From Leptospira harrisiae (lineage in GTDB: Bacteria; Spirochaetota; Leptospiria; Leptospirales; Leptospiraceae), in contig NZ_NPDX01000001.1 of the NCBI RefSeq assembly GCF_002811945.1, positions 1,310,501 to 1,374,500 on the forward strand: DNA of 64,000 bases, given 5' to 3'. Under the pieces are notes generated by a model, which was not told where the DNA came from, ran no database searches, and was given only the letters and a program-made list of their open reading frames with translations. Position numbers and translations under genes: made by a program. Positions 44,119-52,917 of the stretch are shown in pieces (within the stretch, counting starts at the first letter, position 1; every line of letters starts with the position of its first letter).

Positions 44119-45420
44119 TTACGGTGTAGGTGCCGCTGCTTCTCCACCGAGGAGACCTAAAGAGATTTCTGGAATCCAACTGATAAGCATAAGACCAATG
44201 AGAAATAGTCCCACAATAGGGGCTACCGATTGGATCACTTTACCTAACGGTTGTTTGAAGATTCCAGATGCCACAAATAGGTTCACACCCACTGGTGGTG
44301 TGAGGTAACCAATTTCCAAGTTCACAATCATAATGATTCCGAAGTGAACTGGATTGATTCCGTAGTTGATTGCCATAGGTGCCAAAAGGGGAGCAAGCAC
44401 AAGAATCGCACTCATAATATCCATAAACATTCCCACGATGAGTAACAATACGTTCACACCAATGAGAAAGGTCACTGGACTTGAGATGAGTTCGGACATG
44501 GTCGCTACGAGATTTTGAGGAATTTCATTTTCGATCATGAACTTGTTCAAACTGACTGCAAGGATTAGGATGAGGAAAAGAATCCCTAACATCTCAGCAC
44601 TTTCGGCCATGATTTTGGGAATCTTAGGAAAACTAAGTTCTTTGTGAATGAATACTTCGACAAGGATGGCATAAAATACAGCAATGGCTGCTGATTCTGT
44701 GGCAGTGAAGAATCCTGAGTAAATTCCACCAAGGATCACCACAGGCATAAGAAGGGCAAGAACCCCTTCTTTCCATGCGGTGCGAATTTCTGGCCAGTCC
44801 CATTTTCCGCGACCTACATTTCCGGCACGAAACACAGAGTATATCATAAGAAGTGACATGAGTAAAATTCCTGGACCAATCCCTGCAATGAAAAGATCGG
44901 TAACAGAAACTCCTACCATAATCGCATACACGATCATAGGAATACTAGGAGGGATGATGATCCCGAGAGTTCCACCAGAAGCAAGAAGACCCATAGAAAA
45001 CTGAGTAGGGTAACCTGCTTTGGTAAGAGAAGGATACATGAGTCCACCGATAGCAATAAGTGTCACAGGAGAAGATCCAGAAATGGCAGCAAAAATCCCA
45101 CAAGAAAATACACCTGCAATGGCAAGGCCTGCAGGGATCGGTGCCGTCATGGCTTGGGCAATCCGAATGAGTCGTCTTGCAATACTACCATGAGTCATTA
45201 AATTCCCTGCGATGATAAAAAGTGGAATCGCAAGAAGGATTTCTTTATCACCAGCAAAAAACAAATCTCCAATGATGCTGTTGAGTTCTTGGAAAGACTC
45301 AAGAGGTGGATCTGGTAAAAAGTAATAACAATACACAGTGATGGCACCCATAAGTACGATGAGTGGCTGTCTGAGTAAAATTAAAGCAAGTAAGAGTAGG
45401 AGTATTCCCCAAGAACCCAT
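44119..45420 (-). CDS. dctM: TRAP transporter large permease (DctM)
   Basis: A 433-residue integral membrane protein with about 12-13 hydrophobic segments, the translocating subunit of a sodium-driven TRAP importer. Family stretches: LAIPLFIIAGNLMTHGSIARRLIR (split 63-86), FAAISGSSPVTLIAIGGLMYP, GTLGIIIPPSIPMIVYA and ESAAIAVFYAI. Its start overlaps the dctQ stop by one base. It is the last gene of the tatT-dctP-dctQ-dctM unit. The substrate is not readable. Confidence 0.95.
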   Translation of the reverse strand: MGSWGILLLLLALILLRQPLIVLMGAITVYCYYFLPDPPLESFQELNSIIGDLFFAGDKEILLAIPLFIIAGNLMTHGSIARRLIRIAQAMTAPIPAGLAIAGVFSCGIFAAISGSSPVTLIAIGGLMYPSLTKAGYPTQFSMGLLASGGTLGIIIPPSIPMIVYAIMVGVSVTDLFIAGIGPGILLMSLLMIYSVFRAGNVGRGKWDWPEIRTAWKEGVLALLMPVVILGGIYSGFFTATESAAIAVFYAILVEVFIHKELSFPKIPKIMAESAEMLGILFLILILAVSLNKFMIENEIPQNLVATMSELISSPVTFLIGVNVLLLIVGMFMDIMSAILVLAPLLAPMAINYGINPVHFGIIMIVNLEIGYLTPPVGVNLFVASGIFKQPLGKVIQSVAPIVGLFLIGLMLISWIPEISLGLLGGEAAAPTP

Positions 45421-46115
45421 TATTGATTCCCCCGTGAATTAGATTCGGAAAGTTCTTTTTCCGCAAGTTCCAAAGCTTCTGTGGCTTCATTGATGTCGGA
45501 AGGAATGAGTGCTGGAAAAATTCCATAACATAAATGTCTAAAACCCATAGAAAGAAAGATGTATGGGAATATCATTTGTACTTTCCATAAGTGAATTTCT
45601 GTTACTGGATTCACTTCATCTAAACTGATACTTTCTAGAACATAAATGACAGATAGGTAAGCGAGGAATAAAAAGAAAAGAGAGATTACCCATTGCTCGA
45701 TGACTTTGATATAAGGTAAGAATTTTTTTGGTAATACCTTATCTGCAATTTCCGGACGTAAGTGTGAACCTTTGGCACTTGCAAGTGCAGATCCGAAAAG
45801 CCCACCCCATAACATAAAATAGAGGGAAAGTTTTTGTGCCCAAATGATTCCACCAAGGCCGAGCCACTCTAAAAATCCAGAGGTTCCTCCGTGAATGGAT
45901 TCTGCAATGTAAACACTCCAATCGCCAACAAAACCAGCTACACCAGTATTAGGATAAGCTTCAGTGACATCCATAACCCAACTTAAAACTTTATCAATGA
46001 CTTCTCTTTTAGAAACGTCAGCAATCATGAGAAGAGTGAGCAGAAGGAAACAAATTCCTCCCGCCCATTTCTCGCCGAAACTCAAAGTATTTAGAATTCG
46101 TTCGACGAATTTCAT
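45420..46115 (-). CDS. dctQ: TRAP transporter small permease (DctQ)
   Basis: A 231-residue membrane protein with four main hydrophobic segments and an acidic C-tail. It has the DctQ-type placement of GLFGSALASAKGSHLRPEI (about 112-130, the R/E/H-containing family loop) and a late FPYIFLSMGFRHLCYG segment. It is longer than most DctQ (about 160-180), with an extra loop between the first two segments (about 45-85). It is 21 bp downstream of dctP and overlaps dctM by one base. In Treponema pallidum the Q and M parts are fused; here they are separate. Confidence 0.88.
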   Translation of the reverse strand: MKFVERILNTLSFGEKWAGGICFLLLTLLMIADVSKREVIDKVLSWVMDVTEAYPNTGVAGFVGDWSVYIAESIHGGTSGFLEWLGLGGIIWAQKLSLYFMLWGGLFGSALASAKGSHLRPEIADKVLPKKFLPYIKVIEQWVISLFFLFLAYLSVIYVLESISLDEVNPVTEIHLWKVQMIFPYIFLSMGFRHLCYGIFPALIPSDINEATEALELAEKELSESNSRGNQ

Positions 46116-46136
46116 GTATCTATATCCTTCCTTAAC

Positions 46137-47144
46137 TTATCCGCCACAAGCTGCTTTTGCTTTTTGGATTTTATCGAAGATCATTTTAGACTGACCTCCA
46201 ATTTTTCCTACCACTTGGCCGGAAACTGCACTGGCTGCAGACTTAAACCCTGCTAAATCAGCCTTAGAAGGTTCGTATACTACCACATCAGCTTTTTTTA
46301 ATGTAGCAATCATGTTCTTCTCGATGGAACGAACTGCTTGTCTTGCACCTGGAGCGAGTTTGTTTCCTTCACCCATCAGTGTTTTCTTTTGTTCGTCATT
46401 TAAGGTGTCCCAAAACTTTTTAGAATAAAGGATGGCTGCTGGTTGGTAAATATGGCGAGTCAAAGTAAAGTATTTGATCGCCGTTTGCCATTCTGCTGCT
46501 AAAGTAAAAAGAGGAGTGTTATCAAATCCTTCTACCACACCTGTTTGGAGCGAGGGAAGAACTTCAGGGATGGCAATCGGGATTCCACTCACACCCAATT
46601 GTTTCCAATAAGCAATATGAACTGGAGATTCTTGGATTCTGATTTTTACACCTTTAAGGTCATCTGGCGTTTTGACTGGAGCCGATTTTGTTCCAATCGA
46701 ACGGTATCCATTTTCTGCCCAAGTCACAAAGATAAGTCCTTTTGCTTCAAAGAGTTTACGAAAGTCTTCTTGAAGGTGGTCATCAAGAACACAGTCTGCT
46801 TGTGCGTAAGATTCAAATAGATATGGGATTTCTAATACGTTTAGTTCTTTGACAGTGTTTGCAAGAGCCCCGGCAGTAAGACCAGCACCTTGCAATTTTC
46901 CACGGATGACCTGTTGGAGGATTTCATTTTCTCCACCCATTTGCCCACCAGGATAAATTTTAAATTTAATTTGGCCTTGCGATTCCGATTCAATTTTCTT
47001 TTTGATTTTAGAAAGTTCGTTTGCCCACGGAGATCCTTCGGGTGCAACGGTTGCTAACTTAACAGTCGTTTGAGCAAATAAACCCCCACTGATAGTGAGG
47101 GAAATACTTACGCAAACTAAATACTTTAATTGTCTTAAAAACAT
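46137..47144 (-). CDS. dctP: TRAP transporter substrate-binding protein (DctP)
   Basis: 335 residues with a cleavable signal peptide (ending GLFAQ) and the DctP family body: TVKLATVAPEGSPWANELSK, KIYPGGQMGGENEILQQVIRGKLQG (split about 60-84), LKGVKIRIQESP with the carboxylate-clamping Arg (about 150), GVVEGFDNTP and a C-terminal helix. It captures an organic-acid-like ligand in the periplasm; the conserved Arg supports a carboxylate. It is followed by dctQ (21-bp gap) and preceded by tatT (22 bp). Confidence 0.93.
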   Translation of the reverse strand: MFLRQLKYLVCVSISLTISGGLFAQTTVKLATVAPEGSPWANELSKIKKKIESESQGQIKFKIYPGGQMGGENEILQQVIRGKLQGAGLTAGALANTVKELNVLEIPYLFESYAQADCVLDDHLQEDFRKLFEAKGLIFVTWAENGYRSIGTKSAPVKTPDDLKGVKIRIQESPVHIAYWKQLGVSGIPIAIPEVLPSLQTGVVEGFDNTPLFTLAAEWQTAIKYFTLTRHIYQPAAILYSKKFWDTLNDEQKKTLMGEGNKLAPGARQAVRSIEKNMIATLKKADVVVYEPSKADLAGFKSAASAVSGQVVGKIGGQSKMIFDKIQKAKAACGG

Positions 47145-47166
47145 TTAGTTCTCCTAGTAAACTTGA

Positions 47167-48069
47167 TTATAGTTCGTCGAGTAATTTTTTGGCTTTGCGT
47201 TGTTCTACGATTTGGTCTGCTTCGATTTCAGGAAGGGATGCAGCTTTGCCTTTTAATACAAAATCCAATTGTTTTTTGAATTTGTCTTCGTTTCCTTTGA
47301 GGCTACTTTCTGCATATAAAACTCGAACAGCAAAATAATTTGGGTGTTTCGCAATTGCTTCTTCGAAAAGTTTAGCGGCTAATTTTTTATCGCCAGTTGG
47401 AGATAGAGCATTACTTGCTGCATCATACCTGAGTGTTGCAGAGTAAAAGTATTCTTTTCCCATCGACTTTTCGATTTCTTTCACTCGGTTCACCATCGCT
47501 GAAAAATTAGAACGGTTTGCGAGTAATGTAGTAAATCCTACCAAACGAGACCATTTGGCGAGGGAGGCATATCTCCAATAAAGAGCGTCGATATCCTGTG
47601 GTCCTAGAACATCTAAAGATTTTTCAATCGTTAGTTTATCTTTGACTACCTTATCTCTAAATTTTGGATTTAATGCAAGAGCTGCTTCACACCATGTGAC
47701 TGCAGCATCGTAATATTGGATGGACTCTTCTTTTACTTTTTCGTCTACTTCAGAATCACCTGTCAGTTTTAACCAAAGATGTCCGTCACTTAGTAGGTAG
47801 TTTCCTCGACAGAGTAGGACTTTTACGTCTGCATATTGAGGGTTTTCGAGAGCGAATTTTTCTAAACCAACAAGAGCTGACCTGAGGTCTTGTTCGTTTT
47901 GACGGTTTTTCCAGAGTTTTTCGATATCAGCTGGAAGTTTGGCTGGGCTTGTCGCTCGCTCTACATTTGAGTCAGAGATTTTGGTTTGTCTTGATTTTCC
48001 GCAAGCAACGACAGAAACGAGCACGAGAGCTGCCATTGCAATTTTTGACCAATGTTTTGTTTGGTACAT
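47167..48069 (-). CDS. tatT: TRAP-T transporter lipoprotein TatT
   Basis: A 300-residue lipoprotein with signal peptide and Cys (VSVVACG, about 23) and an all-helical mature part with TPR-like helices; the AEAA-type repeat KLAAKLFEEAIAKHPNYFAVRVLYAESSL (split about 232-260) is a TPR. Family assignment is TatT, described in Treponema pallidum as a trimeric periplasmic TPR partner of TatP in TRAP-T systems. GGAGG lies 10 bases before the ATG. It is the first gene of the operon. Confidence 0.88.
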   Translation of the reverse strand: MYQTKHWSKIAMAALVLVSVVACGKSRQTKISDSNVERATSPAKLPADIEKLWKNRQNEQDLRSALVGLEKFALENPQYADVKVLLCRGNYLLSDGHLWLKLTGDSEVDEKVKEESIQYYDAAVTWCEAALALNPKFRDKVVKDKLTIEKSLDVLGPQDIDALYWRYASLAKWSRLVGFTTLLANRSNFSAMVNRVKEIEKSMGKEYFYSATLRYDAASNALSPTGDKKLAAKLFEEAIAKHPNYFAVRVLYAESSLKGNEDKFKKQLDFVLKGKAASLPEIEADQIVEQRKAKKLLDEL

Positions 48070-48147
48070 TTTGTATCATCCTCCAAAGATTTTTGGGACC
48101 AAAGATCCCTTTTTATTTGTATCCTCACGTTCCTCGTTTGGGGCAAA

Positions 48148-48168
48148 TTTTTAGAAAAATTCTAAAAA
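48148..48168. repeat. 9-bp inverted repeat upstream of tatT
   Basis: TTTTTAGAA (48148-48156), AAA, TTCTAAAAA (48160-48168). It may be the terminator of the lipoprotein gene ending at 48239 or an operator of the tatT operon; the short loop and T-rich arms favour a terminator on the minus strand. Confidence 0.45.
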
Positions 48169-48238
48169 AAGTCCAAAGAATTCCCATGATTCCGGAAAAA
48201 AATACACGCATTTGACTTAAATGCAAGAAAGTTTTATT

Positions 48239-48721
48239 TTAAGGGACAATAAGAGCATTGGAAGACATAGACACCTTATACGAACTGGTGCTATTCTGTA
48301 AATTTACAGCAAGCCCCAGAGTCCTCATCGCTATGTAGGTTCCGGGTGTGAGGGTTGCAAAAATCCGACAGGAAACACCAGTTGTATTCGGATTTGTGGA
48401 AGGATCGATTTCAAAGATATAATCCAAAGGTTGGACTATGGCCGCCTGAGCAAGAATACAAGAATCTCCCATATTCAGGTCGGTTGGGTTTTGGGCTAAA
48501 TTTTCGGTGGCACCTGTATAAAGACGATACCCTTGGAAGATAAATTCTGGGTTTTGGGCCCTGACTTTAATGGTAAAATTGGAATTTCCATTGTTTGTGA
48601 TGGAAATCAAGGTAGGAGGAGCCTGTACAGAAGCAGTGGTCGAATAATTCGTGCATCCGAATGCCAACCAACAGAGAAAAACGGAAATGGGTAAACGGAA
48701 CCAAAAAAGAGCAGTATTCAT
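48239..48721 (-). CDS. hypothetical lipoprotein
   Basis: A 160-residue exported protein: signal peptide ending LAFGC (Cys about 23) and a mature part of beta-strand character with TNNGNSNFTIKVRAQNPEFIFQGYRLYTG (split about 42-70). A fibronectin-like or Ig-like fold would fit but no family is recognised. Two cysteines (SCILAQ; SCRIFA) could form a disulfide. The ATG follows the dedA stop directly (TAA-ATG), so it is coupled to dedA. Confidence 0.72.
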   Translation of the reverse strand: MNTALFWFRLPISVFLCWLAFGCTNYSTTASVQAPPTLISITNNGNSNFTIKVRAQNPEFIFQGYRLYTGATENLAQNPTDLNMGDSCILAQAAIVQPLDYIFEIDPSTNPNTTGVSCRIFATLTPGTYIAMRTLGLAVNLQNSTSSYKVSMSSNALIVP

Positions 48722-49342
48722 TTATTTTTCGCCTCTAACTTCGCGGTGTTTCCTCCGCCACCAAAAGAAGACAACTCCGGCAATTGCGATCCCAACTAGG
48801 GCCAAAATGATAGTCTGTCCATTACGAACCCAACCCATGAGTTCATCAAAATTATGGGCCCCATAATATCCCAAATAGACCCAAATAGGAACAGAGATTA
48901 GTGCTGCAAATCCATCAGTAAGGACAAATCGAATGAAACTAATTTGTTTGGAAGTGCCCGCTGTGAAAAATATGGGCATCCGGAGGCCAGGCATAAAACG
49001 ACCAAAAAAGACCACCCAACGTCCATATTTTTTAAATTGTTCGCGGACTTTGTCAAAACGTTCGGGATGGAGGACTGTTCTTAAGACGGGAAGGGTTAAT
49101 GCTTTTTCTCCGTAGTAACTTCCGAGCCAAAAAACAAACGCATCACCAAGTAGAACACCAGCCATCCCCACAAAGAACATGATATGAACATTGGCATAAC
49201 CCAAACCGGAGATAACACCACCTGCCGTAAGGGAGATGTCTTCTGGGACAGGAAGTCCAAATCCACAAAGGATTAGAATTCCGAAAACGGCGAAATAACC
49301 GTATTGCATAAAAATGGAAACTAGAGTTTGTAGAAAGTCCAT
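48722..49342 (-). CDS. DedA family membrane protein (SNARE-associated/VTT domain)
   Basis: A 206-residue integral membrane protein with five to six segments. DedA signatures: LCGFGLPVPEDISLTAGGVIS (split 21-41, with the membrane-embedded acidic Glu), FVFWLGSYYG, and the amphipathic FGRFMPGLRMPIFFTAG with the conserved Arg pair. DedA proteins are implicated in undecaprenyl-phosphate or phosphatidylethanolamine flipping and proton-motive-force maintenance. Divergent from the dGTPase gene; followed without a gap by a lipoprotein. Confidence 0.92.
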   Translation of the reverse strand: MDFLQTLVSIFMQYGYFAVFGILILCGFGLPVPEDISLTAGGVISGLGYANVHIMFFVGMAGVLLGDAFVFWLGSYYGEKALTLPVLRTVLHPERFDKVREQFKKYGRWVVFFGRFMPGLRMPIFFTAGTSKQISFIRFVLTDGFAALISVPIWVYLGYYGAHNFDELMGWVRNGQTIILALVGIAIAGVVFFWWRRKHREVRGEK

Positions 49343-49391
49343 GAGGGATTTATACTGATTTTATGGTTTCGTTCAAAAAGGAAAGAGATTT

Positions 49392-50552
49392 ATGAAGAAA
49401 GGGAGAAACGAGCTCCTAGAAGAAGAAGAAAAAATCCTTGCACCCTATGCAGTTCGGAGTAAAAATCCGGGCGAAAGAGAGCACTTCGAACCGGAACATC
49501 CTTATCGACTTCCTTTTCAAAGGGATAGAGATCGCATCATTCATTCTCATGCTTTCAAACGTTTGGAATACAAAACTCAGGTTTTTGTCTATTCAGAAGG
49601 AGATCATTTTCGCAATCGACTCACTCATACATTAGAAGTTGCAGGGATTGCAAAAACAATTTCGAAGGTGCTTGGACTCAACGAAGATTTGAGCGAAACC
49701 ATTGCTCTAGCCCATGATTTAGGCCATTCCCCTTTTGGACATGCCGGTCAAGAGGCACTGTCGGAACTTATGAAAGGAAATGGTGGTTTTGAGCACAACA
49801 AACAATCATTACGTGTGGTTCAGAAATTAGAAAGACGTTATCCTGAATTCCCTGGCCTCAATCTTTGTGGGGAAACATTGCTTGGGATTATGAAACATGG
49901 GGGAGATTACGAACCTTCCGAATTGTTAGATGTTAGACGAGATCTTGGTCCTTCTCTGGAAGCAATGGTCGTGGATAGTTCGGATGAAATCACTTATAGT
50001 GCTCATGATTTAGAAGATGGATTAGAAAGTGGACTTTTGAATTTATCCGATGTAAAAGAACTCCAAATTTGGAAAAGGATGGAAGTCGCTCTTCCAAAAA
50101 TTAGTACCTTCGATATTGATTCTTTTTCAAGATCGGCAGGAAGAGTTTTACTGAATTTAATGGTTTCCGATTTGATTGACTCCATTGATGAAAGACTAAA
50201 GACATTTTTTATTTCTTCAAGAGAGGATGTATCAATCGCCTTTCAAAACCAAAAGAAATTGGTGCAATTCTCTCTTGAGTTTCAAAAAGAATTCAAAGAA
50301 CTCAAAACGTTTTTATTTGCAAAACTCTATCGCCATCCTGAAGTTTCTCGGATGAGTGAAAGAGGCAAAGAAACTATCTATTTACTGTTTAAACATTTTG
50401 AATCTCACCCTGAGTCCATCCCGGAATCTTATCGGAACCGTGAAGAAGAAGAGGGAAGGATGCGTGTCATTTGTGATTACATTGCTGGAATGACGGACCG
50501 GTATGCCATTGAGAAGCTAAAACGAGAAGGGATCCTTTGGTTTCCTTACTAA
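49392..50552 (+). CDS. dgt: dGTPase-like HD-domain triphosphohydrolase
   Basis: 386 residues; hydrolyses dNTPs to nucleoside and triphosphate. N-terminal YRLPFQRDRDRIIHSHAFKRLEYKTQVF (split 37-65), the HD metal ligands NRLTHTLEVAG (His about 81), ALAHDLGHSPFGHAGQEAL (His-Asp about 105) and DEITYSAHDLEDG (about 198-210). All ligands are present. Shine-Dalgarno AAGGAAAG 7-8 bases before the ATG. GST-like gene follows 53 bp downstream. Confidence 0.93.
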   Translation: MKKGRNELLEEEEKILAPYAVRSKNPGEREHFEPEHPYRLPFQRDRDRIIHSHAFKRLEYKTQVFVYSEGDHFRNRLTHTLEVAGIAKTISKVLGLNEDLSETIALAHDLGHSPFGHAGQEALSELMKGNGGFEHNKQSLRVVQKLERRYPEFPGLNLCGETLLGIMKHGGDYEPSELLDVRRDLGPSLEAMVVDSSDEITYSAHDLEDGLESGLLNLSDVKELQIWKRMEVALPKISTFDIDSFSRSAGRVLLNLMVSDLIDSIDERLKTFFISSREDVSIAFQNQKKLVQFSLEFQKEFKELKTFLFAKLYRHPEVSRMSERGKETIYLLFKHFESHPESIPESYRNREEEEGRMRVICDYIAGMTDRYAIEKLKREGILWFPY

Positions 50553-50605
50553 TAGAGAGGAATTATCGCATGTGTTCTCAGTTTTTAATTTTTGGAGAAA
50601 TTTGA

Positions 50606-51217
50606 ATGTATCAATTATATGCACATCCCCGTTCGACTTATAGTATGCGTGTACATATCTATTTGCGATATAGAAATCTTCCCTATGAAACCATAACGAT
50701 TGCTTTGGACAAATTAGAAAATAGGAAAAGGCCATTTTTACAGATTAATCCTTATGGGAAAGTCCCCGTGTTAAAGGATGATGATTTTTTACTCGCAGAA
50801 TCATCGGCTATCATTCGTTATTTGGAAGAAAAACATTCATTTGCGAATCCTTTTTTTTCAGAAGACTTGAGATCCAGAGCTCTTTTGAACCAATCCATCA
50901 ATCGTTGTGAATCAGAGTTCTGTTTTCCTGGCAGTGTTATATATTTTTCTAAAAAATTTGTTCCACCTGAAAAATGGGATACAAATCGGATGAAAGATTC
51001 TTCCAAACGAATCGGAAGGCATCTGGATATTTTAGAAGGAATTTTGGAAACAAACGAGTATCTTCACGAAAACCAGTTTGGCTTTTTAGAGATTCTTTAT
51101 GCTCCTTTTATCAAAAATATAGATATGATGGAAACAAAACTTCCTCTTTCTGTGGAAATTTGGATCAAACGAGTATTAGCAAATGAAAGTGTCAGGGAAG
51201 TTTTAGGAAATGAATAG
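50606..51217 (+). CDS. glutathione S-transferase family protein
   Basis: 203 residues. Thioredoxin-like N-domain (about 1-75): YAHPRSTYSMRVHIYLRY, KVPVLKDDDFLLAESSAIIRYLE, where cis-Pro and the ES pair that hold glutathione are intact; Ser/Tyr near the N-terminus may activate the thiol. The alpha-helical C-domain (about 85-200) is less conserved. Substrate unknown. Its 3' end overlaps the convergent nucleoside-phosphorylase-like gene by 15 bp. Confidence 0.86.
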   Translation: MYQLYAHPRSTYSMRVHIYLRYRNLPYETITIALDKLENRKRPFLQINPYGKVPVLKDDDFLLAESSAIIRYLEEKHSFANPFFSEDLRSRALLNQSINRCESEFCFPGSVIYFSKKFVPPEKWDTNRMKDSSKRIGRHLDILEGILETNEYLHENQFGFLEILYAPFIKNIDMMETKLPLSVEIWIKRVLANESVREVLGNE

Positions 51218-51823
51218 AATTTTATTTTGTAAAGAGTGGGAGAGGTGTTTCCAGTTTTTGGCCCAATCATTGGATCCGTTCGGCCCCACAAGATTTGTCA
51301 CTGCTAAATAAGCTGTTACAGTTACGGAAAATTTTTTGGCAACTTTAGAAATTCCAAACAATTCTAGATTTTCAATTTCTAGATTTTTCCACGGTTCTTC
51401 GGGCGGATGTTTTAAATCGATTAAAGTGATGGTTGTGGGAGCATTGCATGCTACAGTTTGTAAGGATTTGTCTGGAACCATTTCGTAAAACTCGGGAGAT
51501 TCTGGAATTTGTTTGGATATCTTAAGGGCATGGGAAATTTCTTTCGAGTACACTCTGTTTGGTGAAATAAAGGATCCGATCGTGATTCCACTCCATTCGT
51601 AAGCCCCACAGGACCCAAAAAAAACTATATGACGGATGTTACTGTTTTTAGAAAGATACTCTGAAAGTTGGACCGCAGATTCTAAATTTCCAATCCCCAT
51701 CACATCTAAATGAGGGAACTTTCCAGAAGCTTTTAAGAGATCTATTTCTCCAATAAAAGCTCCTGTAACGAGTGTTTGTTTGGGATTAAAGTGTAACAAG
51801 TCCTTCCGTTTCAGGATAACCAT
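51203..51823 (-). CDS. nucleoside phosphorylase/nucleosidase-like protein
   Basis: A 206-residue cytosolic protein that resembles the PNP/UDP superfamily (MTA/SAH nucleosidase, futalosine hydrolase): VMGIGNLESAVQLSEYL (about 41-57), FFGSCGAYEW (about 68-77), and a C-terminal ENLELFGISKVAKKFSVTVTAYLAVTNLVGPNG (split about 150-182) with the E-x-F/x-A-x-K-type purine site and the N-x-G. The ligand is unknown. Start at 51823 overlaps argC by 38 bp; a later TTG start is possible. Confidence 0.72.
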   Translation of the reverse strand: MVILKRKDLLHFNPKQTLVTGAFIGEIDLLKASGKFPHLDVMGIGNLESAVQLSEYLSKNSNIRHIVFFGSCGAYEWSGITIGSFISPNRVYSKEISHALKISKQIPESPEFYEMVPDKSLQTVACNAPTTITLIDLKHPPEEPWKNLEIENLELFGISKVAKKFSVTVTAYLAVTNLVGPNGSNDWAKNWKHLSHSLQNKILFIS

Positions 51824-52808
51824 ACATCAAATTTAGATTTTGTAGGGCTTGGCCTGCTGCTCCTTTCATTAGGTTGTCGAGAGCCGATATAATGACAAGA
51901 GTGTTCCCTTTGATCCGAAATCCTAAATCCAAAAAGTTTGTATTTTGCACCTTTCTGATTTCTACTTCTTCTGGAGTTTGGTACAACCTAACAAAGGGTT
52001 CTTTCTCTGCTGCGGTTTGGAATTTTTCTTTGATTTGTTCTGCACTGATTCCTTTTGGAAAAGTAATGTAGATACTAGAAAGGATTCCTCTGTAGATAGG
52101 AAGTAAGTGTGGTGTAAAAAGAATTTCCTTTTCTTCAGTTCCAACAAATCCATATTCTTCCATTTCCGGTTCATGTTGATGGGTTAAAATTTTGTATGCT
52201 CTAAAATTTTCATACACATTCGTATAAGCAAATTTAATTTCTTCTGTCCTTCCACCAGCACCACTCACTCCTGATTTTGCATCAACAATCACTGGGCCTT
52301 GGATTTCTTTTCGTAAGTTTCCAAGAAGGGCGATTGGCAAAATGGCTGATGTCGAAAAACAACCTGGATTCGAAACAAAGTTTGCATTTTTTAATTTTTC
52401 TCTAAAGAGTTCCGGTAATCCAAAGACTACTTGGTCCATCAAAGAAAATTTTGTATGTGGGAACTGATATGCTTTTTCAAATTTACTTTGGTTGTGCAAT
52501 CGAAAGGTTCCAGAAAGATCGATTACCTTCCTACCTTCCGCTAAAAACTCAGGAGCTTTCTCGAGGGAAACCTCATTGGGGGTAGCAAGGACAATCCCTG
52601 CATCTTTAGGGACAGGTGCTTCATGTTTTTGAAATTCTAAATTAGGCAAATGGCTAAGGTCAGGGAAAACTTCGCGGATGTGTTTGCCATTCACCTGGTT
52701 GGATGTGACATGAACTAATTCAAAACTTGGATGATGGGCAAGGAGTTTTGTGAGTTCTTTCCCGGTAAGTCCACCGGCGCCGATGATTGCAATCTTAGTT
52801 TGTTTCAT
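51786..52808 (-). CDS. argC: N-acetyl-gamma-glutamyl-phosphate reductase
   Basis: 340 residues from the ATG at 52808, preferred over 52853 because KIAIIGAGGLTGKELTKLL (about 4-22) is the normal N-terminal Rossmann motif. Reduces N-acetylglutamyl phosphate with NADPH in arginine synthesis. The active-site Cys is in NPGCFSTSAILPIALLG, and the GVSGAGG, HQHEPEM and PHLLPIYRGI blocks are present. It overlaps the phosphorylase-like gene by 38 bp. No other arg genes are adjacent. Confidence 0.95.
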   Translation of the reverse strand: MKQTKIAIIGAGGLTGKELTKLLAHHPSFELVHVTSNQVNGKHIREVFPDLSHLPNLEFQKHEAPVPKDAGIVLATPNEVSLEKAPEFLAEGRKVIDLSGTFRLHNQSKFEKAYQFPHTKFSLMDQVVFGLPELFREKLKNANFVSNPGCFSTSAILPIALLGNLRKEIQGPVIVDAKSGVSGAGGRTEEIKFAYTNVYENFRAYKILTHQHEPEMEEYGFVGTEEKEILFTPHLLPIYRGILSSIYITFPKGISAEQIKEKFQTAAEKEPFVRLYQTPEEVEIRKVQNTNFLDLGFRIKGNTLVIISALDNLMKGAAGQALQNLNLMYGYPETEGLVTL

Positions 52809-52917
52809 TGAGGGAACCAAGTCCAAGATTTTCGGATTGGTACGTGCTGTCAAATGGCTCTTTTTAGAATTGGCTTGATTTTATAAAAACATAGGTTCTA
52901 TTGATTTCTCCTTGGTT

